Of a DNA stretch of 5,659 nucleotides, positions 1-5,624 are shown in pieces. Position numbers and translations under genes: made by a program. Under the pieces are notes generated by a model. The model had not been told where the DNA came from. It was given only the letters and a program-made list of their open reading frames with translations, and ran no database searches. Location: the NCBI GenBank assembly GCA_964537555.1, contig CAZIAD010000098.1:1-5659 (forward strand). The letters are read 5' to 3'. Origin of the DNA: CAYRWR01 sp964537555 (GTDB taxonomy: Bacteria; Spirochaetota; Brevinematia; Brevinematales; CAYRWR01). The number at the start of each line of letters is the position of its first letter. The stretch's first letter is position 1.

Positions 1-90
1 GTCAAGAAATGATTAAATATACAAAAAAATGTCTTTTACTTAACATAATATATCTTATCGGTAATATAGGTTGTGTATCAACTTGTACTA

Positions 91-150
91 TATATCACAT
101 AGTTGACACTTCTGACTACTCACATAACTTACACTTTCTTCTAGAATTTA
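91..150 (+). repeat. Left inverted-repeat end of the cargo-bearing IS481 element
   Basis: TCACAT boxes lie at 95-100 and 120-125, exactly 25 bases apart, followed by CTTACAC at 128-134. The inverse complement of 2679-2717 has the same boxes at the same spacings, and similarity continues inward (TTCTAGAA against TTCTAAAT). A direct copy lies at 4083-4132, matching about 35 of the first 43 bases without gaps. These boxes are probably transposase binding sites. Positions 1-90 show no gene and no clear terminal TGT. Confidence 0.65.
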
Positions 151-165
151 TTATAACAGTTTCTT

Positions 166-194
166 TTGAAAAATGCTAACTCTTACTCTATAAT
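166..194 (+). promoter_or_regulatory. Sigma70-type promoter for the two passenger genes
   Basis: TTGAAA (166-171) and TATAAT (189-194) are separated by 17 bases, a near-consensus pair. It lies just inside the left element end and 54 bases before the first visible ATG. The corresponding region at 4169-4196 looks related, so the promoter seems to belong to the element end rather than to the cargo. Confidence 0.65.
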
Positions 195-228
195 AAATAC
201 AACATTTATATTTTGTTTTTAATTTGAG

Positions 229-238
229 NNNNNNNNNN
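229..238. other. Assembly gap (ten Ns)
   Basis: Ten undetermined bases lie just before the first visible ATG of the first gene. They hide any ribosome binding site and possibly an upstream start. If the gap is a fixed-length placeholder, its true length is unknown. Confidence 0.95.
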
Positions 239-247
239 GATAAAAAA

Positions 248-946
248 ATGAAAGATCAAACTATCATAATACCTGAACATGTTATGGAAATTAGATATCC
301 GGCAAGCGGCTCCTTCTTAGATGTCAGAGGACAAGTAGCAGACTATATAAAAAATAATGACATCTTGCCTCACTGGAGAATTGAAACGAATCACATCCAA
401 TTCCAAGACAAGCAAGATAGAGTTAATAAATTTGGCGCTATCGCTGGTTATAAATCAGCAAGTTATTATGCTCTAAATCCTGATACGAAATCTGTTTTTA
501 AAGACCAGGCTATTAAATATTGGAAAACTTTAGTAGCAAATGATTTTTATGATATTAACAATATTCTTAGGTTTGGCTGTAGATCAAAAATCTTTATTGG
601 CTGCTCAAAAAAATTCGAAGAGATTAATGATACTCTAAAGAATAAAATTTTCAGTACCAATATATCAAGTATTGTAGGAAATGATATTATTGATACCCAG
701 TCCATCTTTGTAGTAAATACTTCTGATCTTACCTATAAAGTTATCTGTGGCCCTTTACATAAAGATGAAGCAAGAAGATATTTTAGTTTTGATTCAGATC
801 ATTTCTCAAATACTGGGATTTTTTTAGATATTGATGTGTATAAAAATGAGGATGTACAGCTACAAAATATCGCTTCCCTTCTGAAAAAGGCTATAGATAT
901 TACTAACAAATTGGAAAACGTTTTTGTAAAAGAGGTTGTTGAATAA
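248..946 (+). CDS. Unknown soluble protein, first passenger gene; possibly TIGR04255-like
   Basis: The frame from the ATG at 248 gives 232 residues. An upstream TTG at 224 is in frame only across the N gap and is not preferred, but the N-terminus remains uncertain. There is no signal peptide or membrane segment, so the protein is probably cytoplasmic. The middle has RFGCRSKIF (about residue 103) and the end has FLDIDVYKNEDV followed by a helical stretch ending NVFVKEVVE. This LDIDV then F-x-x-x-V tail and the central R-x-G-x-R-like motif recall the sporadically distributed TIGR04255 family, whose function is unknown; the resemblance is from memory and weak. No catalytic motif is recognised. 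The stop overlaps the next start (TAATG), so the two genes are probably translated together from the promoter at 166-194. An interaction with the downstream membrane protein is inferred from this coupling only. Confidence 0.8.
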   Translation: MKDQTIIIPEHVMEIRYPASGSFLDVRGQVADYIKNNDILPHWRIETNHIQFQDKQDRVNKFGAIAGYKSASYYALNPDTKSVFKDQAIKYWKTLVANDFYDINNILRFGCRSKIFIGCSKKFEEINDTLKNKIFSTNISSIVGNDIIDTQSIFVVNTSDLTYKVICGPLHKDEARRYFSFDSDHFSNTGIFLDIDVYKNEDVQLQNIASLLKKAIDITNKLENVFVKEVVE

Positions 947-1431
947 TGGATCTTTTAGATCGTCATCTTGCTAAAGATAGCCAGGATACATCCAAACCGA
1001 CTATATTTCCTTCTCAGCAAAATGCTAATGCAAATATTGATGATCAGAATACACTAGACAATGTAGGTAGTATTGAGGACTATTCTAGAGATGATAGTAT
1101 ATCTGATGATAGCGGAATTTTAGCTGGTACCTATCTCCCACAAGATATGACAGTTAGATTAGTTCGAGCAGAAAATTCGAATAATGACACAATACTTTCA
1201 ATACTTTTTTCAATTTGTTTAACTGTTGTTGGAGTGTTCTCTGGTGCATTTATCTCATATCAAACAAGCGCAACTAAACCCACTTTATTGGAGAAAATCT
1301 CATTGGTTTTTGTATCGATTCTTGCAGCTGTTTTTTTAATATTATGGATAGTGAACAAATGTAAGATGAATAAGAAAAGCATTCTTGTTCCTATTACTAA
1401 ATACACAAAATTTATAAGGAACGATAAATAA
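946..1431 (+). CDS. Unknown two-helix membrane protein, second passenger gene
   Basis: This 161-residue protein starts at the ATG sharing one base with the preceding stop codon; AGAGG (931-935) can serve as ribosome binding site. Residues 1-80 are polar and acidic, probably disordered, with a D/S-rich stretch at about 42-56 (IEDYSRDDSISDDSG). Two hydrophobic helices follow at about 83-104 and 117-137, then a basic tail (KCKMNKK, TKYTKFIRNDK). By the positive-inside rule the tail is cytoplasmic, and a two-helix hairpin would place the long N-terminal arm there too, where the soluble partner could bind it. No enzyme motif is seen. Small two-helix proteins can be membrane effectors in toxin or defence pairs, but nothing here shows that role. 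The stop lies one base from the convergent transposase stop, so the last residues could have been altered by that junction. Confidence 0.8.
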   Translation: MDLLDRHLAKDSQDTSKPTIFPSQQNANANIDDQNTLDNVGSIEDYSRDDSISDDSGILAGTYLPQDMTVRLVRAENSNNDTILSILFSICLTVVGVFSGAFISYQTSATKPTLLEKISLVFVSILAAVFLILWIVNKCKMNKKSILVPITKYTKFIRNDK

Positions 1432-1432
1432 A

Positions 1433-2620
1433 TCAATTTCTATTGAAAATGTGAGGCACCGGATTTCTATACTGTAAAACTGAGCCATTAAACCGATCCA
1501 GAATACCAATAATCGAATCACAAAAGTAAATTCTATAATGTCTGTCATCAATCTCTTCCAGGCCTATATTCTCACCTTTCAAAGCACCAGAAATGAATAT
1601 ACTGAAACTGCCATAGTAAATTCTTCCCATATCAGAGACTGTTTTCACCTCCATATTTGTAGGATAATACAGCTCCCCTACTTCCCCTGGATACTCGCGT
1701 TCAGACATATGGTATAAATGTGATGGGTATTTATTGTCCAGGGCTGCGTGTGGGCGCTCAAAATTGTATTCATCACGGAAATCGTCAAAAGCAACCTGTT
1801 GAGCCTGCAGGGAAGACCTGGGTGGCAGCGCTGTCTCATGCTTCAATGTTCTATGCATCCTTTCATGTCTGCCATTCTGTGAAGGTTTTCCAGGATCAAT
1901 ACGTTCCAGCCTGATCCCCAGCTTCATCCACCAGACGGATAATTCACTTAAACCTCCAATACTTTGCGCAGCAAAGGGAGTGCCGTTATCTGTCCTTATT
2001 GCATCTGGCATACCGTATTCCTGGAATAGATTTTTAAATAACTCTTTAGCATTGAAGGTGTCCATTTTCCTTACAATTTTACATGCCAGGAGAAAACGGC
2101 TATAGGCATCAGTTACAGTCAGAGGATCACAGCGCTTACCATCTCCCACAGTAAAATGTCCTTTATAATCAGCACACCAGACATCATTGGGGCCAAGGGC
2201 GTGTGCCAGAGGCTGTGTTTTGACTGCCTGTCTTACCCTTTTCTTTTTTCCCTCTACAAGCCCATTACGCTTTAATATCTTTCCAACGGTAGCCACACAG
2301 GGCCAGTTTTTCCGCTTGTGTAACTTCACCTTGAGTTTGGCCAGGATCTTCTCCGGTCCCCAGGATGGATGCTCCTGACGGCAGTTAATTATTATTTGTA
2401 CTGTATGCTTATCCCACTCTTTGTTCTGTCTGTGAGGGGCCCTAGACTTGTCTTTCAGACCGTCAATACCTTCACCTCGATAGACATTCAGATACTTGTA
2501 ACCGGTTGTTCTACTGATACCGAATTCGTTACATAGGTCTGTCATAGACCAGTCCCCGGAGTTCCAGGCAATGATAAACTTGGCTCTTTCTTCGAACACA
2601 CTAGTCTCCTTCCATGGCAT
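1433..2620 (-). CDS. IS481-family transposase, intact (395 residues)
   Basis: This DDE transposase cuts and joins the element ends. The ATG at 2620 is chosen over the upstream in-frame ATG at 2656 because AAAGGAG lies 8 bases before it. Residues about 25-47 form a helix-turn-helix (MTDLCNEFGISRTTGYKYL), followed by a second DNA-binding region to about 120 and a basic linker (GKKKRVR). The integrase core gives the catalytic triad: D151 in WCADYKG, D211 in RTDNGTPF and E253 in QNGRHERMH. The FERPHAAL motif near 287 is typical of IS481 and IS3 relatives. A C-terminal extension runs to residue 395, longer than short family members. No frameshift or stop is present, so it may be active. Two degraded relatives lie downstream; the better preserved matches about 74 of 95 residues by hand count, so they are diverged rather than fresh copies. 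Confidence 0.95.
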   Translation of the reverse strand: MPWKETSVFEERAKFIIAWNSGDWSMTDLCNEFGISRTTGYKYLNVYRGEGIDGLKDKSRAPHRQNKEWDKHTVQIIINCRQEHPSWGPEKILAKLKVKLHKRKNWPCVATVGKILKRNGLVEGKKKRVRQAVKTQPLAHALGPNDVWCADYKGHFTVGDGKRCDPLTVTDAYSRFLLACKIVRKMDTFNAKELFKNLFQEYGMPDAIRTDNGTPFAAQSIGGLSELSVWWMKLGIRLERIDPGKPSQNGRHERMHRTLKHETALPPRSSLQAQQVAFDDFRDEYNFERPHAALDNKYPSHLYHMSEREYPGEVGELYYPTNMEVKTVSDMGRIYYGSFSIFISGALKGENIGLEEIDDRHYRIYFCDSIIGILDRFNGSVLQYRNPVPHIFNRN

Positions 2621-2628
2621 GTTACTCA

Positions 2629-2635
2629 CTCCTTT
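2629..2635 (-). promoter_or_regulatory. Ribosome binding site fixing the transposase start
   Basis: On the minus strand AAAGGAG lies 8 bases before the ATG at 2620, a near-ideal Shine-Dalgarno sequence. The alternative start at 2656 has no comparable site. Confidence 0.8.
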
Positions 2636-2654
2636 GACAGATTTAGTAACTACC

Positions 2655-2684
2655 ATTATCGTTATTTAGAAGACGAATGTGTAA
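2655..2684 (-). promoter_or_regulatory. Possible transposase promoter within the right end
   Basis: On the minus strand TTACAC (2679-2684) and GATAAT (2655-2660) are separated by 18 bases. The -35 hexamer coincides with the conserved CTTACAC box of the element end, so transposase binding to its own end could repress its gene. That regulatory idea is inference. Confidence 0.4.
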
Positions 2685-2759
2685 GCGATGTGACTAGCAT
2701 AAAATGTGCACGATGTGACGAGGATATACCAACTTGTGGGGTTCTCTACTTGGGTAACA
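2655..2759 (-). repeat. Right inverted-repeat end of the cargo-bearing IS481 element
   Basis: Read inward on the minus strand, this begins TGTTACCCAAG at 2759, has two GTCACATCG boxes 25 bases apart, then CTTACAC. Box spacing equals that of the left end at 91-150. The 40 or so outermost bases have no clear match in the left end. Confidence 0.6.
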
Positions 2760-2790
2760 GTTTAGATACAATATATTCTTTAAAAACCAT

Positions 2791-3531
2791 CTACTTTTTT
2801 GATGAATTATCATCTTTTAATTCACTGATTAAATCCTTCATCAAGTCAGTTGTATTTTTGCCCTGGTACTTACTATCAAGTAAATCTGGGTGTAGTAAAT
2901 ACCACATATAGATCAATTTATTATCTGATAATGCTTCAAAATCCACTGCTAGATGTAGAGAAAACAACTGATCAATGATATGTTCTTTTGGTCTTGCGTA
3001 AAGACTATTTCCCTTTTGATCTAATAACTGGATATATATTGTCTGTATAGGATAGTCTTGATATTCCCAATCTGGAAATTCCTTTTTAAGGTTTACCATA
3101 TCCTTTTTGGTAAACTCAAGAGCTTCTGGATCCACATAGATGCGGAAAGCACCAATTTTAAAGTTTTTGAATATCGGTTCATTTATAAAATCTAAAATAG
3201 TATTTTGCCCAAAATGAACACCCCACATCCTGGATAATTCAAGAAGTCTTTCCCCATTTTCATCCCAAATTTCACAAAGTGATACACCCAATCTGTTCGT
3301 GAAGATTGCGATATAATCTTTTAATCCGTCTCCGTCAAAATCATTAATTGGGATAATGATATCAGCTTTGTATACCACATGATATAATTCAAAAGAGTCA
3401 GAGGGTATAGTTTTTTTAATGGATTTACCATAGGTGATTAAGTCAACTAATGCAGTATCATTGTTTTCAGTATACCCGGAATGAAAGGCGAACATTATAA
3501 TCAGGATTATTATATATCTCATATGTTTCAT
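2791..3531 (-). CDS. Secreted protein with a calcium-loop motif, function unknown
   Basis: The frame from the ATG at 3531 gives 246 residues. It is chosen because it is preceded by GGGG five bases upstream and begins directly with a signal peptide: basic MKHMR, a hydrophobic core of about ten residues (YIIILIIMFAF), then a polar region around HSGYTE. There is no lipobox cysteine. The longer frame from 3576 adds 15 residues encoded by DNA just past the transposase remnant and is unlikely. Residues 63-72 (NDFDGDGLKD) form a D-x-D-G-D-G-x-x-D loop, as in FG-GAP, VCBS and dockerin-type calcium sites; D64, D66, D68 and D72 would be ligands. The rest matches no family I recognise. The gene runs the same way as the broken transposase 31 bases upstream, and its stop lies 31 bases from the right tip of the intact element. 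It may be cargo of the broken element or a host gene caught between insertions. Confidence 0.8.
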   Translation of the reverse strand: MKHMRYIIILIIMFAFHSGYTENNDTALVDLITYGKSIKKTIPSDSFELYHVVYKADIIIPINDFDGDGLKDYIAIFTNRLGVSLCEIWDENGERLLELSRMWGVHFGQNTILDFINEPIFKNFKIGAFRIYVDPEALEFTKKDMVNLKKEFPDWEYQDYPIQTIYIQLLDQKGNSLYARPKEHIIDQLFSLHLAVDFEALSDNKLIYMWYLLHPDLLDSKYQGKNTTDLMKDLISELKDDNSSKK

Positions 3532-3562
3532 TTCAACCCCATTTATTATTATATCATATATA

Positions 3563-4083
3563 CTAATTATTTCCATTATTTAAATCAGTATATAAAACTG
3601 GATTTTTATAGCGAATAACCTGGCCATAATAACGATCTATTTGATGCGGGCATCAATTTCCTGACATCCATTTTTTTTAGAATAATAGACCTCCCCTAAT
3701 TCACCAGGATACTTGGTAGCAGAGACTTATATAATTGGGATGGATATTTATAGCCCAGGGCTTCATGTGGGCGCTCAAAATTATATTCCTTGCGGAATTT
3801 CATCAAATGCAATCTGTTTAGCCTCCAGAGAGGAACGTGGAGGCAATGCAGTCTCATGTTTTAATGTCTTATGCATGCGCTCATGTCTGCCATTTTGTGC
3901 CGGTTTAACAGGTTCAATGCGTTCCAGTCTGATTCCCAGCTTCATCCACCAAACAGACAGCTTACTTAGTCCACCGATACTACCTGATGCAAAAGGTGTC
4001 CCGTTATCAGATCTAATTGACCGTGGCATGCCGTATTTCTTGAAGAGATCAATAAAGACTGCTTTTGCATTGGCAGTGTCCAT
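3563..4083 (-). pseudogene. Degraded, N-terminally truncated IS481-family transposase
   Basis: On the minus strand this matches residues 186-395 of the intact transposase, starting MDTANAKAVF and keeping the second aspartate (SDNGTPF) and the glutamate (QNGRHERMH). The first catalytic aspartate and the DNA-binding domain are gone, because the gene stops abruptly at the repeat beginning at 4083. After AFDE near 3800 one extra base shifts the frame; the next frame reads FRKEYNFERPHEALG. A second shift follows LYKS, after which YPGELGEVYYS continues. Two internal deletions remove most residues between the counterparts of GELYY and EIDDR, and between DDR and LDRF. The tail then reads IDRYYGQVIRYKNPV and ends at a TAG (3563-3565). 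It cannot make a working enzyme. Confidence 0.9.
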
Positions 4084-4132
4084 ATATCACATTGTTGAAA
4101 CTGCTCAATACTCACATACCTTACATTTTGAA
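4083..4132 (+). repeat. Left-end repeat of the second IS481-type unit
   Basis: TCACAT boxes at 4087-4092 and 4112-4117 are 25 bases apart, with CTTACA at 4120-4125, exactly the pattern at 91-134. Upstream of 4083 the sequence is transposase coding DNA, so the outer part of this end is absent. Confidence 0.65.
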
Positions 4133-4168
4133 TCTAAAAAAAATTCATAACCTGAAAAGTTTTTTTCC

Positions 4169-4196
4169 TTGAATTATCACTCTCTCATGTTATTAT
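4169..4196 (+). promoter_or_regulatory. Promoter for the SH3b gene, possibly giving a leaderless transcript
   Basis: TTGAAT (4169-4174) and TATTAT (4191-4196) are separated by 16 bases. Transcription would start at or next to the ATG at 4203, and no Shine-Dalgarno sequence precedes that ATG. The stretch resembles 150-195 upstream of the first cargo (AGTTT, TTGAA, ACTCT and a TA-rich -10 in the same order, with small gaps). Confidence 0.45.
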
Positions 4197-4202
4197 ATAA
4201 AC

Positions 4203-5021
4203 ATGCTAAGAATTTTCATATTTTTATTTTTTTTGACAGTACTGACAGTGCAAACATATTCTGTCAATGACATAAAGCCCGGCACAATTCTCCATGTTCT
4301 AGCCCCTTCCGGGCTTGTACTACGGGATAAACCAAATGGAAAACCCATCACTGTCGTTCCCTACGGCAGCGAAGTTACAGTACTGAAAGATACTGAAAAG
4401 TTACAATCTCATGAGTTGGACGGATATACTGGATTGTGGCAAAAGGTGATGTACAATAACACTACGGGCTATCTCTTTGATGGACTGACTTCACGTTTCC
4501 AGGCACCAAATATCAAAGAGCCTTCAACACTCAACCCAAGCTTCATAGATATATATTTTCCTAAGACAAAGTGGTTCACATACATCATGGAATCTTCCAC
4601 TGTTTACAAGCAAAAAATCGAAATTGAAGATGTATTTAAAGTGAATACATACAGTTTCACAACCAATAGAAGTTATTATTTTCGTAATGGTATAATTTAC
4701 TCTTACGACATGGTTAGAGTTGATTCTACAGGATATTTCAGCTTATATTTCATTGAGATTCCAGACATTTCATTTCAGGAGCTTTTTTTATTACATAATC
4801 TGATCAATCCTGTAGATGACTTAGCAAACAGATCAAACAAAATTAATTACATGCCATTCAAAGATTCTAACGAGACTGGTTCACAAAAGTTCAGATTTGT
4901 TAGGTTATATAAGGACCCTCAGATAGAGGTCATGGAGATTGGTGATTTTTACGATTTAGGAACTTATTTTGAAAGAAAAGTGAATTCCAGGACTGTCACT
5001 ATAAGCCCCGTGATCCCCTGA
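4203..5021 (+). CDS. Secreted SH3b-domain protein
   Basis: This protein of 272 residues begins with a signal peptide: MLRIFIFLFFLTVLTVQTYS has one basic residue and a strongly hydrophobic core, with likely cleavage near residue 20. There is no lipobox cysteine, so it is probably periplasmic or exported. Residues about 27-98 form a bacterial SH3 (SH3b) domain, seen as GLVLRDKPNGKPI, then VPYGSEVTVL, then LWQKVMYNNTTGYLFDG. Such domains often bind peptidoglycan or cell-surface peptides. Residues 100-272 are rich in aromatic and beta-prone residues and match no family I recognise. The start has no Shine-Dalgarno sequence, but an alternative internal start would remove the signal peptide. It lies between a left element end and a convergent transposase remnant, which suggests cargo status; an unrelated host gene flanked by insertions remains possible. 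Confidence 0.85.
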   Translation: MLRIFIFLFFLTVLTVQTYSVNDIKPGTILHVLAPSGLVLRDKPNGKPITVVPYGSEVTVLKDTEKLQSHELDGYTGLWQKVMYNNTTGYLFDGLTSRFQAPNIKEPSTLNPSFIDIYFPKTKWFTYIMESSTVYKQKIEIEDVFKVNTYSFTTNRSYYFRNGIIYSYDMVRVDSTGYFSLYFIEIPDISFQELFLLHNLINPVDDLANRSNKINYMPFKDSNETGSQKFRFVRLYKDPQIEVMEIGDFYDLGTYFERKVNSRTVTISPVIP

Positions 5022-5064
5022 TGGTATTTCACCTTTGGCGTCATATTAACTTTGATAGCAACTG

Positions 5065-5280
5065 TGACTTCAAAGGAGGAACAGGATCCCTGTACTATAA
5101 AACAGATTCATTTAATCTTTCCAGTATCCCAATGATTGAATTCCGAAAGAAAAGCTATATTTTCCCCGGAACATGCCACCTAAATCCTGGCTGCTTAGTA
5201 AACCTCCCCTACCTCACCAGGATACGATGTATTAGAAGCCTCATATAAAACGTAATAGTAATTTATACTCCATAGCTTAC
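5065..5280 (-). pseudogene. C-terminal remnant of a third IS481-family transposase
   Basis: On the minus strand, about 5200-5245 reads LYEASNTSYPGEVGEVY and a stop, matching HLYHMSEREYPGEVGELYY of the intact enzyme (residues 301-319). After a deletion, CSGENIAF (near 5170) matches ALKGENIGL. In another frame NSIIGILERLNESVL, a stop and YRDPVP (about 5080-5146) match the counterpart at residues 369-389. The glutamine codon has become TAG. Homology fades near 5065, about 45 bases from the stop of the convergent SH3b gene. The catalytic core is absent, so this is a fossil. Confidence 0.85.
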
Positions 5281-5462
5281 TCTAGACCCCGAAAATGTAT
5301 TCACAGAGAAGAATTTCTATTTTGACCTCCAGTGAAGAAACTGCAAGTCTATAATAGTACTCTGCCAAAACAACCTCATTTTCACTCCAAAATTCCCTTT
5401 GTGTACATATACTACAAAAATACTATGTATTTAGTTGATTAAAATGCACTTTATATATATCT
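5281..5462. other. AT-rich intergenic stretch with a possible transposase fragment
   Basis: No intact gene is seen here. On the minus strand, about 5290-5375 weakly resembles the transposase segment missing from the adjacent remnant: EVVLAEYYYRLAVSSLEVK against GEVGELYYPTNMEVK, with GGAGGTCAAAATAG against GGAGGTGAAAACAG in DNA. The match is short and gapped. From 5400 to 5462 the DNA is very AT-rich. Confidence 0.35.
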
Positions 5463-5472
5463 TATAGTAGAG

Positions 5473-5610
5473 CCTGTTTAAAACAGAGCACCTTTATGAT
5501 GGCTATACGACCGCATGAAACTAAAGGTACCCTTTATAATCAGTGAGGTTCGTATAGACATTGTTCATGGGGGCTAGAGGACAATGCCGGGAGTATTGTT
5601 AGCCGTGTTA
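5473..5610 (+). ncRNA. Structured leader RNA, candidate bridge RNA
   Basis: Three elements can be folded by eye. CTGTTT/AAACAG (5474-5486) forms a tight 5' hairpin. CTATACGA (5503-5510) pairs with TCGTATAG (5550-5557) and CC (5511-5512) with GG (5547-5548) past one bulged T; inside, AAAGG (5523-5527) pairs with CCTTT (5531-5535), leaving an internal loop of 10 bases on the left and 11 on the right. CATTGTTC (5559-5566) pairs with GGACAATG (5579-5586) with one G-U pair and a 12-base loop. GGCTA (5572-5576) in that loop could also pair with TAGCC (5600-5604). A 5' hairpin followed by a stem with a two-sided loop is the form of IS110 bridge RNAs, where the loop sides carry target or donor guides. 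TATAGT (5463-5468) could be its -10 box, with no convincing -35. Confidence 0.5.
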
Positions 5611-5613
5611 AGC

Positions 5614-5618
5614 AGGAG
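5614..5618 (+). promoter_or_regulatory. Ribosome binding site of the truncated ORF
   Basis: AGGAG lies 6 bases before the ATG at 5625. This supports a real gene start even though only 12 codons are visible. Confidence 0.7.
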
Positions 5619-5624
5619 AATCAG

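Larger units (their letters stand above)
91..2759. mobile_element. IS481-family element carrying two passenger genes
   Basis: This unit consists of a left end at about 91-150, two plus-strand genes, a convergent IS481-type transposase and a right end at about 2655-2759. Both ends, read inward, show TCACAT, 19 bases, TCACAT, 2 bases, CTTACAC: boxes at 95, 120 and 128 on the left, and the inverse of 2712-2717, 2687-2692 and 2679-2684 on the right. The outer right tip reads inward as TGTTACCCAAG, ending at 2759, which suits the TGT start common in this family. The left tip is unclear, so the left boundary is approximate and no target duplication could be assigned. The unit is about 2.7 kb, whereas IS481 elements are usually 1-1.4 kb. 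Cargo-bearing members of the family are known. The inference rests on the matching ends and on the lack of room for a left end beside the transposase stop. Confidence 0.6.
4083..5280. mobile_element. Second cargo-bearing IS481-type unit, right part lost
   Basis: The order is left end (4083-4132), promoter-like sequence, one plus-strand secreted-protein gene, then a convergent transposase remnant. This repeats the layout of the 91-2759 unit. The left end abuts the truncated transposase at 4083, suggesting insertion into that gene followed by loss of the outermost end bases. The transposase N-terminal half and any right end are missing; sequence beyond about 5460 belongs to a different element. 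Treating this as one former element is inference from the shared layout. Confidence 0.45.

Noticed and set aside
30..80. Possible outer tip of the left end starting TGT (near 30 or 72)
   Set aside because: Neither matches the right tip (TGTTACCCAAG) well enough to set a boundary.
1342..1551. Open frame of 69 codons on the minus strand across the convergent stops
   Set aside because: It overlaps both the membrane-protein gene and the transposase in other frames and has no start signal.
1720..2378. Two short plus-strand open frames (1720-1914, 2187-2378)
   Set aside because: Both are antisense to the intact transposase gene.
2621..2656. Twelve-residue N-terminal extension of the transposase
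   Set aside because: The strong AAAGGAG site points to the internal ATG at 2620 instead.
2690..2911. Open frame of 73 codons on the plus strand with several cysteines near its start
   Set aside because: It starts in the element's right end and runs antisense into the secreted-protein gene; the cysteine pattern is not continued.
3713..4150. Open frame of 145 codons on the plus strand
   Set aside because: It is antisense to the transposase fossil at 3563-4083 and shows no family-like protein.
5021..5248. Open frame on the plus strand starting at the SH3b gene stop
   Set aside because: It is antisense to the third transposase remnant, which has clear protein similarity on the minus strand.
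5473..5624. Retron or group II intron reading of the structured leader
   Set aside because: No group II 5' consensus or domain V is seen, and the retron option cannot be tested without the downstream protein; the stem with a two-sided loop fits an IS110 leader better.
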